A stretch of DNA of 8,674 nt from an uncultured Gammaproteobacteria bacterium (GCA_903897205.1 CAIUAS010000086.1:1-8674); one strand, 5' to 3'; positions 1 through 6,557 are shown, counted from the first letter of the stretch. Notes: a model not told the origin generated them from the sequence alone. Numbers and translations: made by a program.

Positions 1-719
1 AGTAATTTATAATGGGTTATATTGGCATTATTATGTAAAAATAATTCGCTTAGCGTGTTAGTGAAATGTTTGTTTGGAGTAAGGCTTACATAATTTTCAA
101 TAATAGTTGCTTGGCTATTTTCTTCTGCAATAATGAGATTGCGTATTGTGCTCATGTTAGGCGTTGGTTCTTCAGTGGTGATAAATAATAAATAGAGTGG
201 TTGCGCTAATTGAGTATTAGGCTTTAATTGAATAAAAGCGCCGTCTTGCATAAATAGAGTATTTAATTGCTTGAAGGCGTGTGGATTTTGTGAGGCTAAT
301 TTATTTAAGTAAATTTTTAAAGCTAGGTTATCTTCTGCAAGCGCTTGAGCAAGGTTAGTGATGGTTATGCCGGTGAGTTTTTCGTTAATAGAAGATAACG
401 CAGGCGAAAAATAACCATTAATAAAGACTAAACTATTTTGCTGAAGTGCTGTCGGTATAAAGTGCTGAATGGAAATGTTCGCCAAGCTTCTATTAAGAGG
501 TTGTTGCGGAATTTGAAAATTTTGCTTGGTAATGGGCGAAATATTGGTGTATTTCCAATCTTCATGTCGTGGCGTAGGAAATCCTGTCGCAGTAAATTCT
601 GTTAATGCAATTTGTTTTAATTGATGCAGCCAAGTCAATGGGGTGTTTGCTAATTGATTGGCAATTTGCTGATATTCAGCTAGATAATGCTTAACGGATT
701 GTTCGAGTGCTGTATTCAT
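1..719 (-). CDS. sufD: SufD, Fe-S cluster assembly scaffold component (N-terminal part, cut by window edge)
   Basis: The frame is open on the minus strand from ATG at 719 to the window edge, giving 239 codons of the N-terminal part. It begins MNTALEQSVKHYLAEY and contains RHEDWKYTNI at about residues 51-60, the R-x-E-x-WKYT signature of SufD N-terminal regions. The visible end reads NITHYKL, where the beta-helix core shared with SufB begins. In known systems SufD joins SufB and two SufC subunits in the cytosolic SufBC2D scaffold, where it is needed for iron acquisition. The start lies 33 nt below the sufC stop, so the two are almost certainly co-transcribed. The C-terminal half, and probably sufS (cysteine desulfurase), should lie beyond the left edge. 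I see no frameshift in the visible part. Confidence 0.93.
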   Translation of the reverse strand, partial: MNTALEQSVKHYLAEYQQIANQLANTPLTWLHQLKQIALTEFTATGFPTPRHEDWKYTNISPITKQNFQIPQQPLNRSLANISIQHFIPTALQQNSLVFINGYFSPALSSINEKLTGITITNLAQALAEDNLALKIYLNKLASQNPHAFKQLNTLFMQDGAFIQLKPNTQLAQPLYLLFITTEEPTPNMSTIRNLIIAEENSQATIIENYVSLTPNKHFTNTLSELFLHNNANITHYKL

Positions 720-752
720 TAGAGTTACTTAAGTGTGAGACTATAATAATAT

Positions 753-1523
753 TTATTGGGTTTTATTTTCTGTGTCAGTGTTTTTTTCGGTAATCCAGCC
801 GTAACCTTGTGCTTCTAGTTCTTTGGCTAATTCGCGTCCACCGGATTTAATGATGCGTCCTTGGGATAAGACGTGTACGTAATCAGGTATGATATAGTCT
901 AATAAGCGTTGGTAGTGGGTGATCACTATCATGGAGCGATCGGGGCTGCGTAAAGCATTAACACCATGAGAAACAATTTTTAAAGCGTCAATATCTAAGC
1001 CAGAATCGGTTTCATCTAAAATAGCTAGTTTGGGTTCTAAAATAGCCATTTGTAAAATTTCATTGCGCTTTTTCTCGCCGCCAGAAAAACCTTCGTTGAC
1101 AGCTCGATAGAGAAAATCTTGATCCATTTCGACTAAGTTTAATTTTTCTTTTACTAAGCTTAAAAAATCCATGGCGTCTAATTCTGTTAAGCCATGTGCT
1201 TTGCGTACTGCATTTAAAGCGGCTTTTAATAAATAAATGTTACTTACGCCAGGTATTTCAACGGGGTATTGAAACGCTAAGAATATACCGGCTTGGGCGC
1301 GTTCTGCCGGTGCTAATTCTAAGAGATTATGATTTTCAAAGCTAATGCTGCCTTGAGTGATTTCATAACCTTCACGGCCAGTTAATACGCTTGCTAGTGT
1401 GCTTTTACCTGAACCATTAGGCCCCATGATGGCGTGAATTTCACCTGGTTTTACCGTTAAATTAATACCGCGCAAAATTTCTTTGCCGTCAATTGATGCG
1501 TGAAGGTTTTTTATTTCTAACAT
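753..1523 (-). CDS. sufC: SufC, ABC-type ATPase of the SUF Fe-S assembly complex
   Basis: This 256-aa protein has the full ABC ATPase set: Walker A GPNGSGKST (residues 34-42), Q-loop glutamine at 85 (FQYP), signature FSGGEKKRNE (146-155), Walker B LAILDETDSGLD (167-178) and H-loop histidine at 203 (ITHYQR). The signature with KKRNE and the ETDSGLD Walker B are typical of SufC rather than of transporter ATPases, and there is no membrane partner nearby. SufC hydrolyses ATP to drive conformational change in the SufB-SufD core during cluster assembly in the cytosol. Length matches the family (about 250 aa). The ATG at 1523 has a purine-rich AAGAGCAAG stretch upstream as ribosome site. It follows sufB by 44 nt and precedes sufD by 33 nt. 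The C-terminal tail after about residue 246 is polar and poorly conserved. Confidence 0.97.
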   Translation of the reverse strand: MLEIKNLHASIDGKEILRGINLTVKPGEIHAIMGPNGSGKSTLASVLTGREGYEITQGSISFENHNLLELAPAERAQAGIFLAFQYPVEIPGVSNIYLLKAALNAVRKAHGLTELDAMDFLSLVKEKLNLVEMDQDFLYRAVNEGFSGGEKKRNEILQMAILEPKLAILDETDSGLDIDALKIVSHGVNALRSPDRSMIVITHYQRLLDYIIPDYVHVLSQGRIIKSGGRELAKELEAQGYGWITEKNTDTENKTQ

Positions 1524-1567
1524 TTTTCTTGCTCTTTATTTTTTAAAAATTAATGTGAAAATTTAAT

Positions 1568-3007
1568 TTAACCGATACTTCCTTCCAAGCTAACCCCCAA
1601 TAATTTCTGCGCTTCCACCGCAAATTCCATGGGTAATTCACGAAACACCGCTTTGCAAAAACCATTTACAATCATAGAAACAGCGTCTTCTGTCGAAATG
1701 CCGCGTTGCTGACAATAAAATAACTGATCGGCGCTGATTTTAGAAGTTGACGCTTCATGCTCAACTTGTGCCGTTTTATTTTTTACTTCGATGTAGGGAA
1801 AGGTATGGGCACCACAGTGCTCGCCCATTAATAATGAATCACATTGGGTATAATTACGCGCATTGGTTGCATTTTTTAGAATTTTAACTAAACCCCGATA
1901 AGCGTTTTGTCCGTGGCCTGCTGCGATACCTTTGGAAATAATAGTGCTGCGGGTATTTTTACCAATATGCACCATTTTAGTGCCGGTATCAGCTTGTTGG
2001 CGATGGTTAGTTAGTGCAACGGAATAAAATTCGCCAACGGAATAATCACCTTCTAAAATAACACTGGGGTATTTCCAGGTAATAGCTGAGCCGGTTTCAA
2101 CTTGGGTCCAGGAAATTTTTGATTTGATCCCTCGGCACAAACCACGTTTGGTAACAAAATTAAATATACCACCGCGACCTTCTTCATCGCCTGGATACCA
2201 ATTTTGTACAGTAGAATATTTAATTTCAGCATTATCTAATGCAATTAATTCAACAACGGCGGCATGCAATTGATTTTCATCGCGCATGGGTGCGGTGCAG
2301 CCTTCGAGGTAACTTACATAGCTGCCTTCATCTGCAATAATTAAGGTGCGTTCAAATTGTCCGGTGTTTGCCGCATTAATTCGAAAATAAGTAGATAGTT
2401 CCATCGGGCAACGGACGCCCTTTGGAATATAAACAAATGAACCATCGGTAAAAACAGCGGAATTTAGGCTTGCAAAAAAATTATCGGTGTGGGGTACAAC
2501 CGTACCTAGATATTTTTCGATTAATTCAGGATGTTCTTTCACTGCTTCGGAGAAAGAGCAAAAAATAATGCCTAATTCTGCTAATTTACCCTTAAATGAG
2601 GTCGCAACAGAGACGCTATCAAATACTGCATCAACAGCAACGCCCGCTAATATTTCGCGCTCGTGCAATGGAATGCCCAGCTTTTCATAAGTTTGTAGCA
2701 GTTTTGGATCGACTTCTGCCAAGCTTTTTGGGCGATTTTTTAATTTGGGTGCGGAATAATAACTAATTGCTTGGTAGTCTATGGGAGAGTAATGCGTTGA
2801 TGACCAATGCGGTTCTTTCATGGTTAACCAATGGCGAAAGGCTTGCAAACGCCAGTTTAACATGAATTCAGGTTCGTTTTTTTTGGCTGAAATAAGGCGA
2901 ATGACATCTTCATTTAAGCCGCAAGGAAGTGTGTCGGCTTCGATGTCAGTCACAAAACCGTACTTATATTCTTGGCTAATTAATGTGTCTAATGCAGCTT
3001 GTGACAT
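1568..3007 (-). CDS. sufB: SufB, Fe-S cluster scaffold of the SufBC2D complex
   Basis: From ATG 3007 the product is 479 aa (MSQAALDTLI start). The frame stays open to a TTG at 3022, but that adds only five residues, and the ATG gives the usual family N-terminus. Conserved SufB blocks are all present: ISAKKNEPEFMLNWRL, YYSAPK, VFDSVSVATSF, FCSFSEA, YLGTVVP, DNFFASLNSAV, GVRCPMELSTYFRIN, STVQNWYPGDEEG, SWTQVETGSAITWKYPS, GEFYSVALTNHRQQADTGTKM and FAVEAQKLLG. The cysteine in NYTQCDSLLMG (residue 389) corresponds, from memory of the family, to the cluster-assembly cysteine Cys405 of E. coli SufB. The stretch after YYSAPK is shorter than in E. coli and lacks its cysteine-rich segment, as in many SufB proteins from operons without sufA. 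It is the second gene of the operon, 29 nt below the regulator. Confidence 0.97.
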   Translation of the reverse strand: MSQAALDTLISQEYKYGFVTDIEADTLPCGLNEDVIRLISAKKNEPEFMLNWRLQAFRHWLTMKEPHWSSTHYSPIDYQAISYYSAPKLKNRPKSLAEVDPKLLQTYEKLGIPLHEREILAGVAVDAVFDSVSVATSFKGKLAELGIIFCSFSEAVKEHPELIEKYLGTVVPHTDNFFASLNSAVFTDGSFVYIPKGVRCPMELSTYFRINAANTGQFERTLIIADEGSYVSYLEGCTAPMRDENQLHAAVVELIALDNAEIKYSTVQNWYPGDEEGRGGIFNFVTKRGLCRGIKSKISWTQVETGSAITWKYPSVILEGDYSVGEFYSVALTNHRQQADTGTKMVHIGKNTRSTIISKGIAAGHGQNAYRGLVKILKNATNARNYTQCDSLLMGEHCGAHTFPYIEVKNKTAQVEHEASTSKISADQLFYCQQRGISTEDAVSMIVNGFCKAVFRELPMEFAVEAQKLLGVSLEGSIG

Positions 3008-3036
3008 ATTACATAATCTCAATTATTATGGTCAGG

Positions 3037-3519
3037 TTAAGAAATGCTATCAACTGGATTTACCATGACAGTTGAATTTAATAAATTATTTAAACCGGTT
3101 TGCAATTTGCTATTTAATAAAGGTTTGGTCATTTCGATTAAGGTGATCCCGTTAAGCGCTTCACGAATAATTTCGCTAATCGTTCGCCAATTACCACGCA
3201 CACCGCAGTGTGTTTGCATGGAGCAACTGCTAGTATGATGGCTGCATTCGGTTAAACCTATGTCACCCTCTAAAACACCGATAATTTGCGCTAAAGTAAT
3301 ATCGCTAGCTGGACGCGCTAAACTATAGCCACCTTTCACTCCTCTGTGCGCTTGTAGCAGTCCGCCTTTAGCTAATAGTTTTAACAACTTACTAACGGTC
3401 GGCAAAGCAAGATGGGTTTGGTGAGCTATATCTTTAGCAGCATGATTTGCTAACACACTGCTAGCTAAGTAAGCCATCACTAGGGTGCCGTAATCGGTTA
3501 GTTTACTAATACGTAGCAT
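3037..3519 (-). CDS. Rrf2/IscR-family Fe-S-responsive regulator of the suf operon
   Basis: This 160-aa protein begins MLRISKLTDYGTLVMAYLA, the typical start of the SUF-associated Rrf2 regulators found as first gene of sufBCDS operons. A winged helix-turn-helix spans about residues 25-67 (DIAHQTHLALPTVSKLLKLL, then the wing GVKGGYSLARP). Three cysteines, C92, C99 and C105, are spaced almost as the [2Fe-2S] ligands of E. coli IscR (C92, C98, C104), so it probably senses cluster status. The tail after about residue 130 is hydrophilic and less conserved. It is the promoter-proximal gene; a dyad over the -10 element 18 bp upstream of its start is the obvious operator. The ATG at 3519 has only a weak GGGT ribosome site. 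Whether it represses, activates or does both cannot be read from sequence; position over the -10 favours repression. Confidence 0.93.
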   Translation of the reverse strand: MLRISKLTDYGTLVMAYLASSVLANHAAKDIAHQTHLALPTVSKLLKLLAKGGLLQAHRGVKGGYSLARPASDITLAQIIGVLEGDIGLTECSHHTSSCSMQTHCGVRGNWRTISEIIREALNGITLIEMTKPLLNSKLQTGLNNLLNSTVMVNPVDSIS

Positions 3520-3536
3520 AATTTTACCCAGTTATT

Positions 3537-3555
3537 TAGTACTAATATAGTACTA
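3537..3555 (-). promoter_or_regulatory. Putative Rrf2 operator: TAGTACTA-ATA-TAGTACTA dyad
   Basis: Two identical, self-palindromic octamers TAGTACTA (3537-3544 and 3548-3555) are separated by 3 bp, making a 19-bp perfect dyad apart from the centre. It covers the -10 element (3544-3549) of the suf promoter and lies 18 bp upstream of the Rrf2-type regulator gene. Rrf2 proteins such as IscR and NsrR bind dyads of roughly this size as dimers. Autoregulation is inferred from position and symmetry. Confidence 0.7.
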
Positions 3556-3572
3556 TTTAAGGGTGCTTGCAA
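3544..3572 (-). promoter_or_regulatory. Promoter of the suf operon
   Basis: On the minus strand TTGCAA (3567-3572) and TATATT (3544-3549) are separated by exactly 17 bp, a good sigma-70 arrangement. Transcription would start near 3537, leaving a leader of under 20 nt before the regulator ATG at 3519. No other promoter is evident in the short gaps between the suf genes, so it probably serves the entire operon. Confidence 0.7.
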
Positions 3573-3600
3573 CCTGTTATAAGTAACAAAAATTAAGCCC

Positions 3601-3628
3601 TTGCTTTTTTTTTAAACGGTACTAGACT
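3601..3628 (+). promoter_or_regulatory. Probable promoter of the 6S RNA gene
   Basis: TTGCTT (3601-3606) and TAGACT (3623-3628) are separated by 16 bp. A start about 7 nt downstream (near 3635) would coincide with the 5' end of the 6S RNA closing stem at 3638. It is back to back with the suf promoter, with about 28 bp between the two -35 elements. The hexamers are moderate matches only. Confidence 0.5.
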
Positions 3629-3635
3629 TGAAATT

Positions 3636-3806
3636 AAGTGTTCGTGCTGATTTCTGACTTGAGCTGATTAAGACTAGATTTGGAGATCGCTTTGCTGATA
3701 CGGTGTGCAAGCCCATCTGGAATGGGAAGCCTGAAGTATCGCCTAGATCACCACCCTATCGTACACGCGGGTTCAAGAATTTTCAAAGGGTCAGCATAAC
3801 ACTTTT
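3636..3806 (+). ncRNA. ssrS: 6S RNA (RNA polymerase-binding regulatory RNA)
   Basis: The closing stem is GTGTTCGTGCTGA (3638-3650) against TCAGCATAACAC (3791-3802), 12 pairs with one bulge, followed by TTTTTT (3803-3808). Inside it CTTGA (3658-3662) pairs with TCAAG, as in the CTTGAGC / GGGTTCAAG pair of gammaproteobacterial 6S RNA. The apical part reads GGTGTGCAAGC, then the hairpin CCCAT-CTGGA-ATGGG, then GAAGCCTGAAG. This parallels the E. coli order GGTGAGCATGC, a 5-bp stem with a 5-nt loop, GAAGCCTTAAA. GATAC/GTATC and GGAGATC/GATCACC pairs continue the apical stem, leaving a central bubble. Length, about 170 nt, is slightly under the usual 180-185. 6S RNA mimics an open promoter and sequesters sigma-70 RNA polymerase in stationary phase. 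In many gammaproteobacteria it precedes ygfA, a folate gene; here it precedes folB instead. Exact ends are estimates. Confidence 0.85.
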
Positions 3807-3846
3807 TTATTATCTCTATTTCCCTCACTTTAAATTATCTTACGTT

Positions 3847-4212
3847 ATGCCAGTCTTTGACATTATTTATTTGCGTGAATTTAAAATAGAAGTTTTTATT
3901 GGGGTGTATGCTTGGGAGCAACGTATTAAGCAGCCAATAATATTCGATATTGAATTAGGCTTTGATATTTGCAAAGCAGCTTATAGTGAATCTATTGCCG
4001 ATACGATTGATTACGCAGAGGTAACCAAAAAAATCACTCAATGGGTGACTCATAAGCATTTTGTATTATTGGAGACATTAGTTGAAGAAGTCGCCAATTT
4101 ATTGCTGCGAGAATACAAAATAAAATCGGTTAAATTACGTGTTAATAAGTTGGCTGCAGTACCTAATGTAAAAGAGGTGGGTATTGTTATTGAGCGTACT
4201 GCTTCTGCGTAA
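3847..4212 (+). CDS. folB: Dihydroneopterin aldolase FolB
   Basis: From ATG 3847 this is a 121-aa protein (MPVFDIIYLREFKIEVFIGVY), the family's usual size (about 117-122 aa). The frame is open back to 3703, but that part overlaps the 6S RNA gene and encodes nothing family-like. FolB converts dihydroneopterin to 6-hydroxymethyl-dihydropterin and glycolaldehyde in cytosolic folate synthesis. Family marks are IGVYAWEQ with Glu24, IDYAEV with Tyr56, the pterin-anchoring glutamate at 77 (LLETL) and the putative catalytic lysine at 101 (RVNKLAAV). The last motif usually reads K-P-x-A, so Leu in place of Pro is slightly unusual. No clear Shine-Dalgarno precedes the ATG, and only 38 nt separate it from the T-run of the 6S RNA. 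It may therefore depend on read-through from that promoter. Confidence 0.93.
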   Translation: MPVFDIIYLREFKIEVFIGVYAWEQRIKQPIIFDIELGFDICKAAYSESIADTIDYAEVTKKITQWVTHKHFVLLETLVEEVANLLLREYKIKSVKLRVNKLAAVPNVKEVGIVIERTASA

Positions 4213-4223
4213 ATAAGTTTAAA

Positions 4224-4262
4224 GCCTAAAAATGAAACGCGACCAATATGTTTAGGCCATTT
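4224..4262. terminator. Possible bidirectional stem between convergent folB and pteridine reductase genes
   Basis: GCCTAAA (4224-4230) and TTTAGGC (4251-4257) form a 7-bp inverted repeat with a 20-nt loop, extendable past one mismatch. It lies between the two convergent stop codons and is followed by only a short T tract (ATTTTG). Position suits a shared terminator, but the long loop and weak T-run make this uncertain. Confidence 0.35.
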
Positions 4263-4273
4263 TGCTAATTAAA

Positions 4274-5017
4274 TTAATAGCCTAGTGAACGTCCGCCATC
4301 TACATTTATAACTTGTCCTGTCGTGTAGTCAGCTTGATTAATTAAAAATATTGCTGTTTTTGCAATGTCTTCAGGCGTACCAGCACGTTTTAAGGGGGTG
4401 CGGGCAAGAATTTTAGTGCGGGTTGCTTCATCGTATTCACTTTCATCGTCTGGCCATAATACAACGCCGGGAGCAATGGCATTGACTCTAACCCGTGGTG
4501 CTAATTCTTTAGCCAGAACTTTGGTAAGCATTAATAAACCGGCTTTGGCAATGCAGTAAGCTGAGAAATCTTTAAGTGGTTGTTTGGCGCGAATATCTAC
4601 CATATTAATAATACAGCCTTGTTGTTTAATTAATAAGGGTGCGGCTGCTTGAGCTAGAAAAAAAGGCGCTTTTAAATTGCTGGCAAATAAATCATTCCAT
4701 TGTGGTTCGGTGACAGTGCCGAGCGGAGTGGGGTAAAAGGTGGAAGCGTTATTGATTAATACATCCAATTGTCCCCAAATATTATTTGCTGAGTAAATTA
4801 AAGCCGGGAGCGCTTCAATATTGTTTAAATCTGCCGAGAGAATGGCAGCAGAGTTTGCACGTTCCGCATTGAGCGTATTGCAAAGGGCTTCTGCATCTTT
4901 TGCAGATGAGCGATAATGAATGATGATGCGCATGTTTTGCGCGTGTAAGCGTTGAGCCATGACTGCGCCTACACGACGTGCGCCACCTGTAATTAAAGCA
5001 ACTTTTTGGTTTTGCAT
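4274..5017 (-). CDS. Pteridine reductase (SDR family, PTR1/FolM-like)
   Basis: This 247-aa protein is a classical short-chain dehydrogenase. It has the NADPH site TGGARRVG (residues 10-17), HYRSS (34-38) after the second strand, which suggests preference for NADP, and NNAS (89-92). The catalytic pair is Tyr154 and Lys158 (YCIAK). At 141, in NMVDI, there is Asp where ordinary SDRs carry Ser. The Asp-x12-Tyr-x3-Lys spacing and the TGGARR and NNASTFYPTPLG motifs are marks of pteridine reductases (PTR1 type), which reduce biopterin or dihydrofolate-type substrates. It is convergent with folB, supporting a pterin role. In organisms lacking FolA such an enzyme can help supply tetrahydrofolate; this window cannot show whether that applies. 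The ATG at 5017 has a GGA ribosome site about 9 nt upstream. It ends in VNVDGGRSLGY, a normal SDR C-terminus. Confidence 0.9.
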   Translation of the reverse strand: MQNQKVALITGGARRVGAVMAQRLHAQNMRIIIHYRSSAKDAEALCNTLNAERANSAAILSADLNNIEALPALIYSANNIWGQLDVLINNASTFYPTPLGTVTEPQWNDLFASNLKAPFFLAQAAAPLLIKQQGCIINMVDIRAKQPLKDFSAYCIAKAGLLMLTKVLAKELAPRVRVNAIAPGVVLWPDDESEYDEATRTKILARTPLKRAGTPEDIAKTAIFLINQADYTTGQVINVDGGRSLGY

Positions 5018-5046
5018 AGATTTGTTCCGTGGTTAATATACGTTAT

Positions 5047-5062
5047 ATTATTCAGTAATAAT
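5047..5062. promoter_or_regulatory. Small dyad in the divergent intergenic region
   Basis: ATTATT-CAGT-AATAAT forms a 6-bp inverted repeat with a 4-bp centre. It lies in the 61-bp AT-rich gap between the divergently read pteridine reductase and MidA-family genes. Both promoters must lie in or near this gap, but I find no clean -35/-10 pair for either. It may be an operator; in such AT-rich sequence it may also be chance. Confidence 0.25.
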
Positions 5063-5078
5063 CAGTGATTGTAAAAAT

Positions 5079-6257
5079 ATGCTAGAAAATTTATCTCAGT
5101 TACCTGCTCCAGCAAAAGAGGCGCTTAATCATAGTAATAAGTTGTTGGGCTTAATTAAGCAAGAAATTTTGCAACAAAATAATGTGATTAGTTTTGCGCG
5201 TTATATGGAGCTGGCGTTGTATGCGCCTGGTTTGGGTTATTATAGCGCGGGTTCTCAAAAGTTTGGTAAGCAAGGCGATTTTGTTACGGCCCCTGAAATC
5301 TCACCACTTTTTTCACGCTGTTTGGCTAGGCAGTGCCAACAGGTGTTAGAGTTATTAGAAGGAGGGGATATTTTAGAAGTAGGCGCTGGCTCTGGAGTGA
5401 TGGCAGCAGATTTATTATTAGAATTAGAGCGTTTAGCCTGTTTGCCGCAGCAATACTTTATTTTAGAGGTGAGTGCTGAACTACAGCAAAGACAGCAACA
5501 AAATTTACAGCAATTAATTCCACATTTATATAACCGTATCCATTGGTTGTCAGCATGGCCTGTCAAACCGTTGCAAGGGGTTATTTTAGCAAATGAAGTG
5601 TTAGATGCAATGCCGGTACATCTTTTTGCGTTGGAAAATGATGATATGTGGGAGTTAGGCGTCGCTTGGAGAGATGAGAAGCTGGTATTAGAGAAAATGG
5701 TACTGAGCGATCTGGTATTTTCGCGGTCAGTTTCACAATTACGTACAGATATATTGAGCGAGGTATCTTATTATCAATCTGAGCTAAATTTGTGGCTGTA
5801 TTCTTGGTTAAGCAGTCTTAATAAGATCTTAGCTAAGGGATTAATTTTATTGATTGATTATGGTTTTGCTAGGGCAGAGTATTATCATCCTGATCGAAGC
5901 ATGGGGACTTTAATGTGTCATTATCGGCACTATGCGCACTCAGATCCTTTTTGGTTACCAGGGTTGCAGGATATTACAGCTCATGTGGACTTTACCGCAG
6001 TTGCTGAAGCAGGGTATGAGGCAGGATTGCAGGTAAGTGGTTACACATCGCAAGCGGCGTTTTTATTAGCTTGTGGCTTATTGACATTAGCAGCATCAAA
6101 TAAACCCTTAGTTGAACAGTTGCAAACAAGTCAACAGATTCAGAAACTAACTGCTTCGCATGAAATGGGGGAGTTGTTCAAGCTGATAGCGTTAACTAAG
6201 GAGTTTGAGCAACCATTAATCGGTTTTTCGTTGCAGGATTGGCGAATTCGCTTATAG
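5079..6257 (+). CDS. MidA/NDUFAF7-family class I SAM-dependent methyltransferase
   Basis: This 392-aa protein matches the MidA family (COG1565, formerly DUF185) in order: ISFARYMELALYAPGLGYYSAG (37-58), KQGDFVTAPEISPLF (64-78), SAM-binding GDILEVGAGSG (96-106), ANEVLDAMPV (171-180), ILLIDYG (256-262), GTLMCHYRH (276-284), QDITAHVDFT (297-306) and MGELFK (363-368). Length agrees with the family. The mitochondrial member NDUFAF7 methylates an arginine of complex I subunit NDUFS2. The substrate of bacterial members is not established, so a protein-arginine methyltransferase role here is inference. The ATG at 5079 gives the standard start (LPAPAKEALNHSNKLLGLI), although its ribosome site is weak. 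It is divergent from the pteridine reductase by 61 bp and is followed by a 379-bp gap before the icm genes. Confidence 0.92.
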   Translation: MLENLSQLPAPAKEALNHSNKLLGLIKQEILQQNNVISFARYMELALYAPGLGYYSAGSQKFGKQGDFVTAPEISPLFSRCLARQCQQVLELLEGGDILEVGAGSGVMAADLLLELERLACLPQQYFILEVSAELQQRQQQNLQQLIPHLYNRIHWLSAWPVKPLQGVILANEVLDAMPVHLFALENDDMWELGVAWRDEKLVLEKMVLSDLVFSRSVSQLRTDILSEVSYYQSELNLWLYSWLSSLNKILAKGLILLIDYGFARAEYYHPDRSMGTLMCHYRHYAHSDPFWLPGLQDITAHVDFTAVAEAGYEAGLQVSGYTSQAAFLLACGLLTLAASNKPLVEQLQTSQQIQKLTASHEMGELFKLIALTKEFEQPLIGFSLQDWRIRL

Positions 6258-6467
6258 TTGTATGAAGTATGTGGGATGACCAAATATTTTTAGGTTCATA
6301 TTGCAAAATGGACGCTTAGCAAACATACTTAAGGGAAGTCGCCATTGTAGGAAATTGTAGATTTATGAGGTTTGCGCTAGGGCAGCTTGAAAAAGTATGT
6401 TTTTTAAGTTTTGTCTTCCGAAAATCAATAAGTTACCTTGTAGAAAATTTTGAATTTTTCGAAGTGG
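6258..6467. other. AT-rich intergenic stretch with three AAGTATGT/ACATACTT copies, no gene seen
   Basis: No convincing coding region is present on either strand. The octamer AAGTATGT occurs at 6265-6272 and 6393-6400, and its complement ACATACTT at 6323-6330. The middle copy can pair with either flank. With the right one it gives a perfect 10-bp stem (6321-6330 with 6393-6402), running into a T-run (6400-6405) but with a 62-nt loop. It may include the end of the MidA-family transcript; function is unknown. Confidence 0.4.
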
Positions 6468-6486
6468 CCTTAAGGAATCCTTAAGG
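6468..6486 (+). promoter_or_regulatory. Putative PmrA box: CTTAAG-N5-CTTAAG
   Basis: The sequence CCTTAAGG-AAT-CCTTAAGG holds two CTTAAG hexamers (6469-6474 and 6480-6485) separated by 5 bp, the layout of the PmrA response-regulator site (YTTAAK-N5-YTTAAK). The second half ends 10 bp before a perfect TATAAT, overlapping the -35 position. This is where PmrA binds at activated promoters. In Legionella and Coxiella, PmrA is known to control effector and dot/icm genes. PmrA binding here is inferred from motif, spacing and the downstream icm genes. Confidence 0.7.
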
Positions 6487-6495
6487 TTTCTCGTA

Positions 6496-6501
6496 TATAA
6501 T
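6496..6501 (+). promoter_or_regulatory. -10 element (TATAAT) of the candidate FIR-icmQ-dotM operon
   Basis: A consensus TATAAT lies in TCGTATATAATGG with no recognisable -35 at 16-18 bp (AAGGAA or AGGAAT). That fits an activator-dependent promoter using the adjoining PmrA-like box. A start near 6508 would give a leader of about 130 nt before the ATG at 6637. Confidence 0.65.
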
Positions 6502-6541
6502 GGTAGATAGGCGTAAGATTTTTTAGGATTAGGATTAATAT

Positions 6542-6557
6542 AGATGCAAGCGCATCT
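6542..6557 (+). other. Leader hairpin AGATGC-AAGC-GCATCT
   Basis: This perfect 6-bp stem with a tetraloop lies in the predicted 5' leader of the candidate FIR gene. It overlaps the ATG of a 23-codon frame. No T-run follows, so it is not an intrinsic terminator. Its role, if any, may be translational. Confidence 0.4.

Noticed and set aside
2487..3238. Open frames of 64-82 codons on the plus strand inside sufB and the regulator gene
   Set aside because: They are antisense shadows of strongly conserved genes and show no family resemblance or ribosome sites.
3770..3780. GGGTTCAAG read as the T-loop of a tRNA gene
   Set aside because: No acceptor, D or anticodon stems fit around it; the sequence is explained as the 3' strand of the 6S RNA closing region.
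3703..3846. N-terminal extension of folB
   Set aside because: The extra codons overlap the 6S RNA and do not resemble FolB, whose start matches ATG 3847.
5255..5566. 103-codon minus-strand frame inside the MidA-family gene
   Set aside because: It is Cys/Ser/Asn-rich and is the complement of the conserved methyltransferase core.
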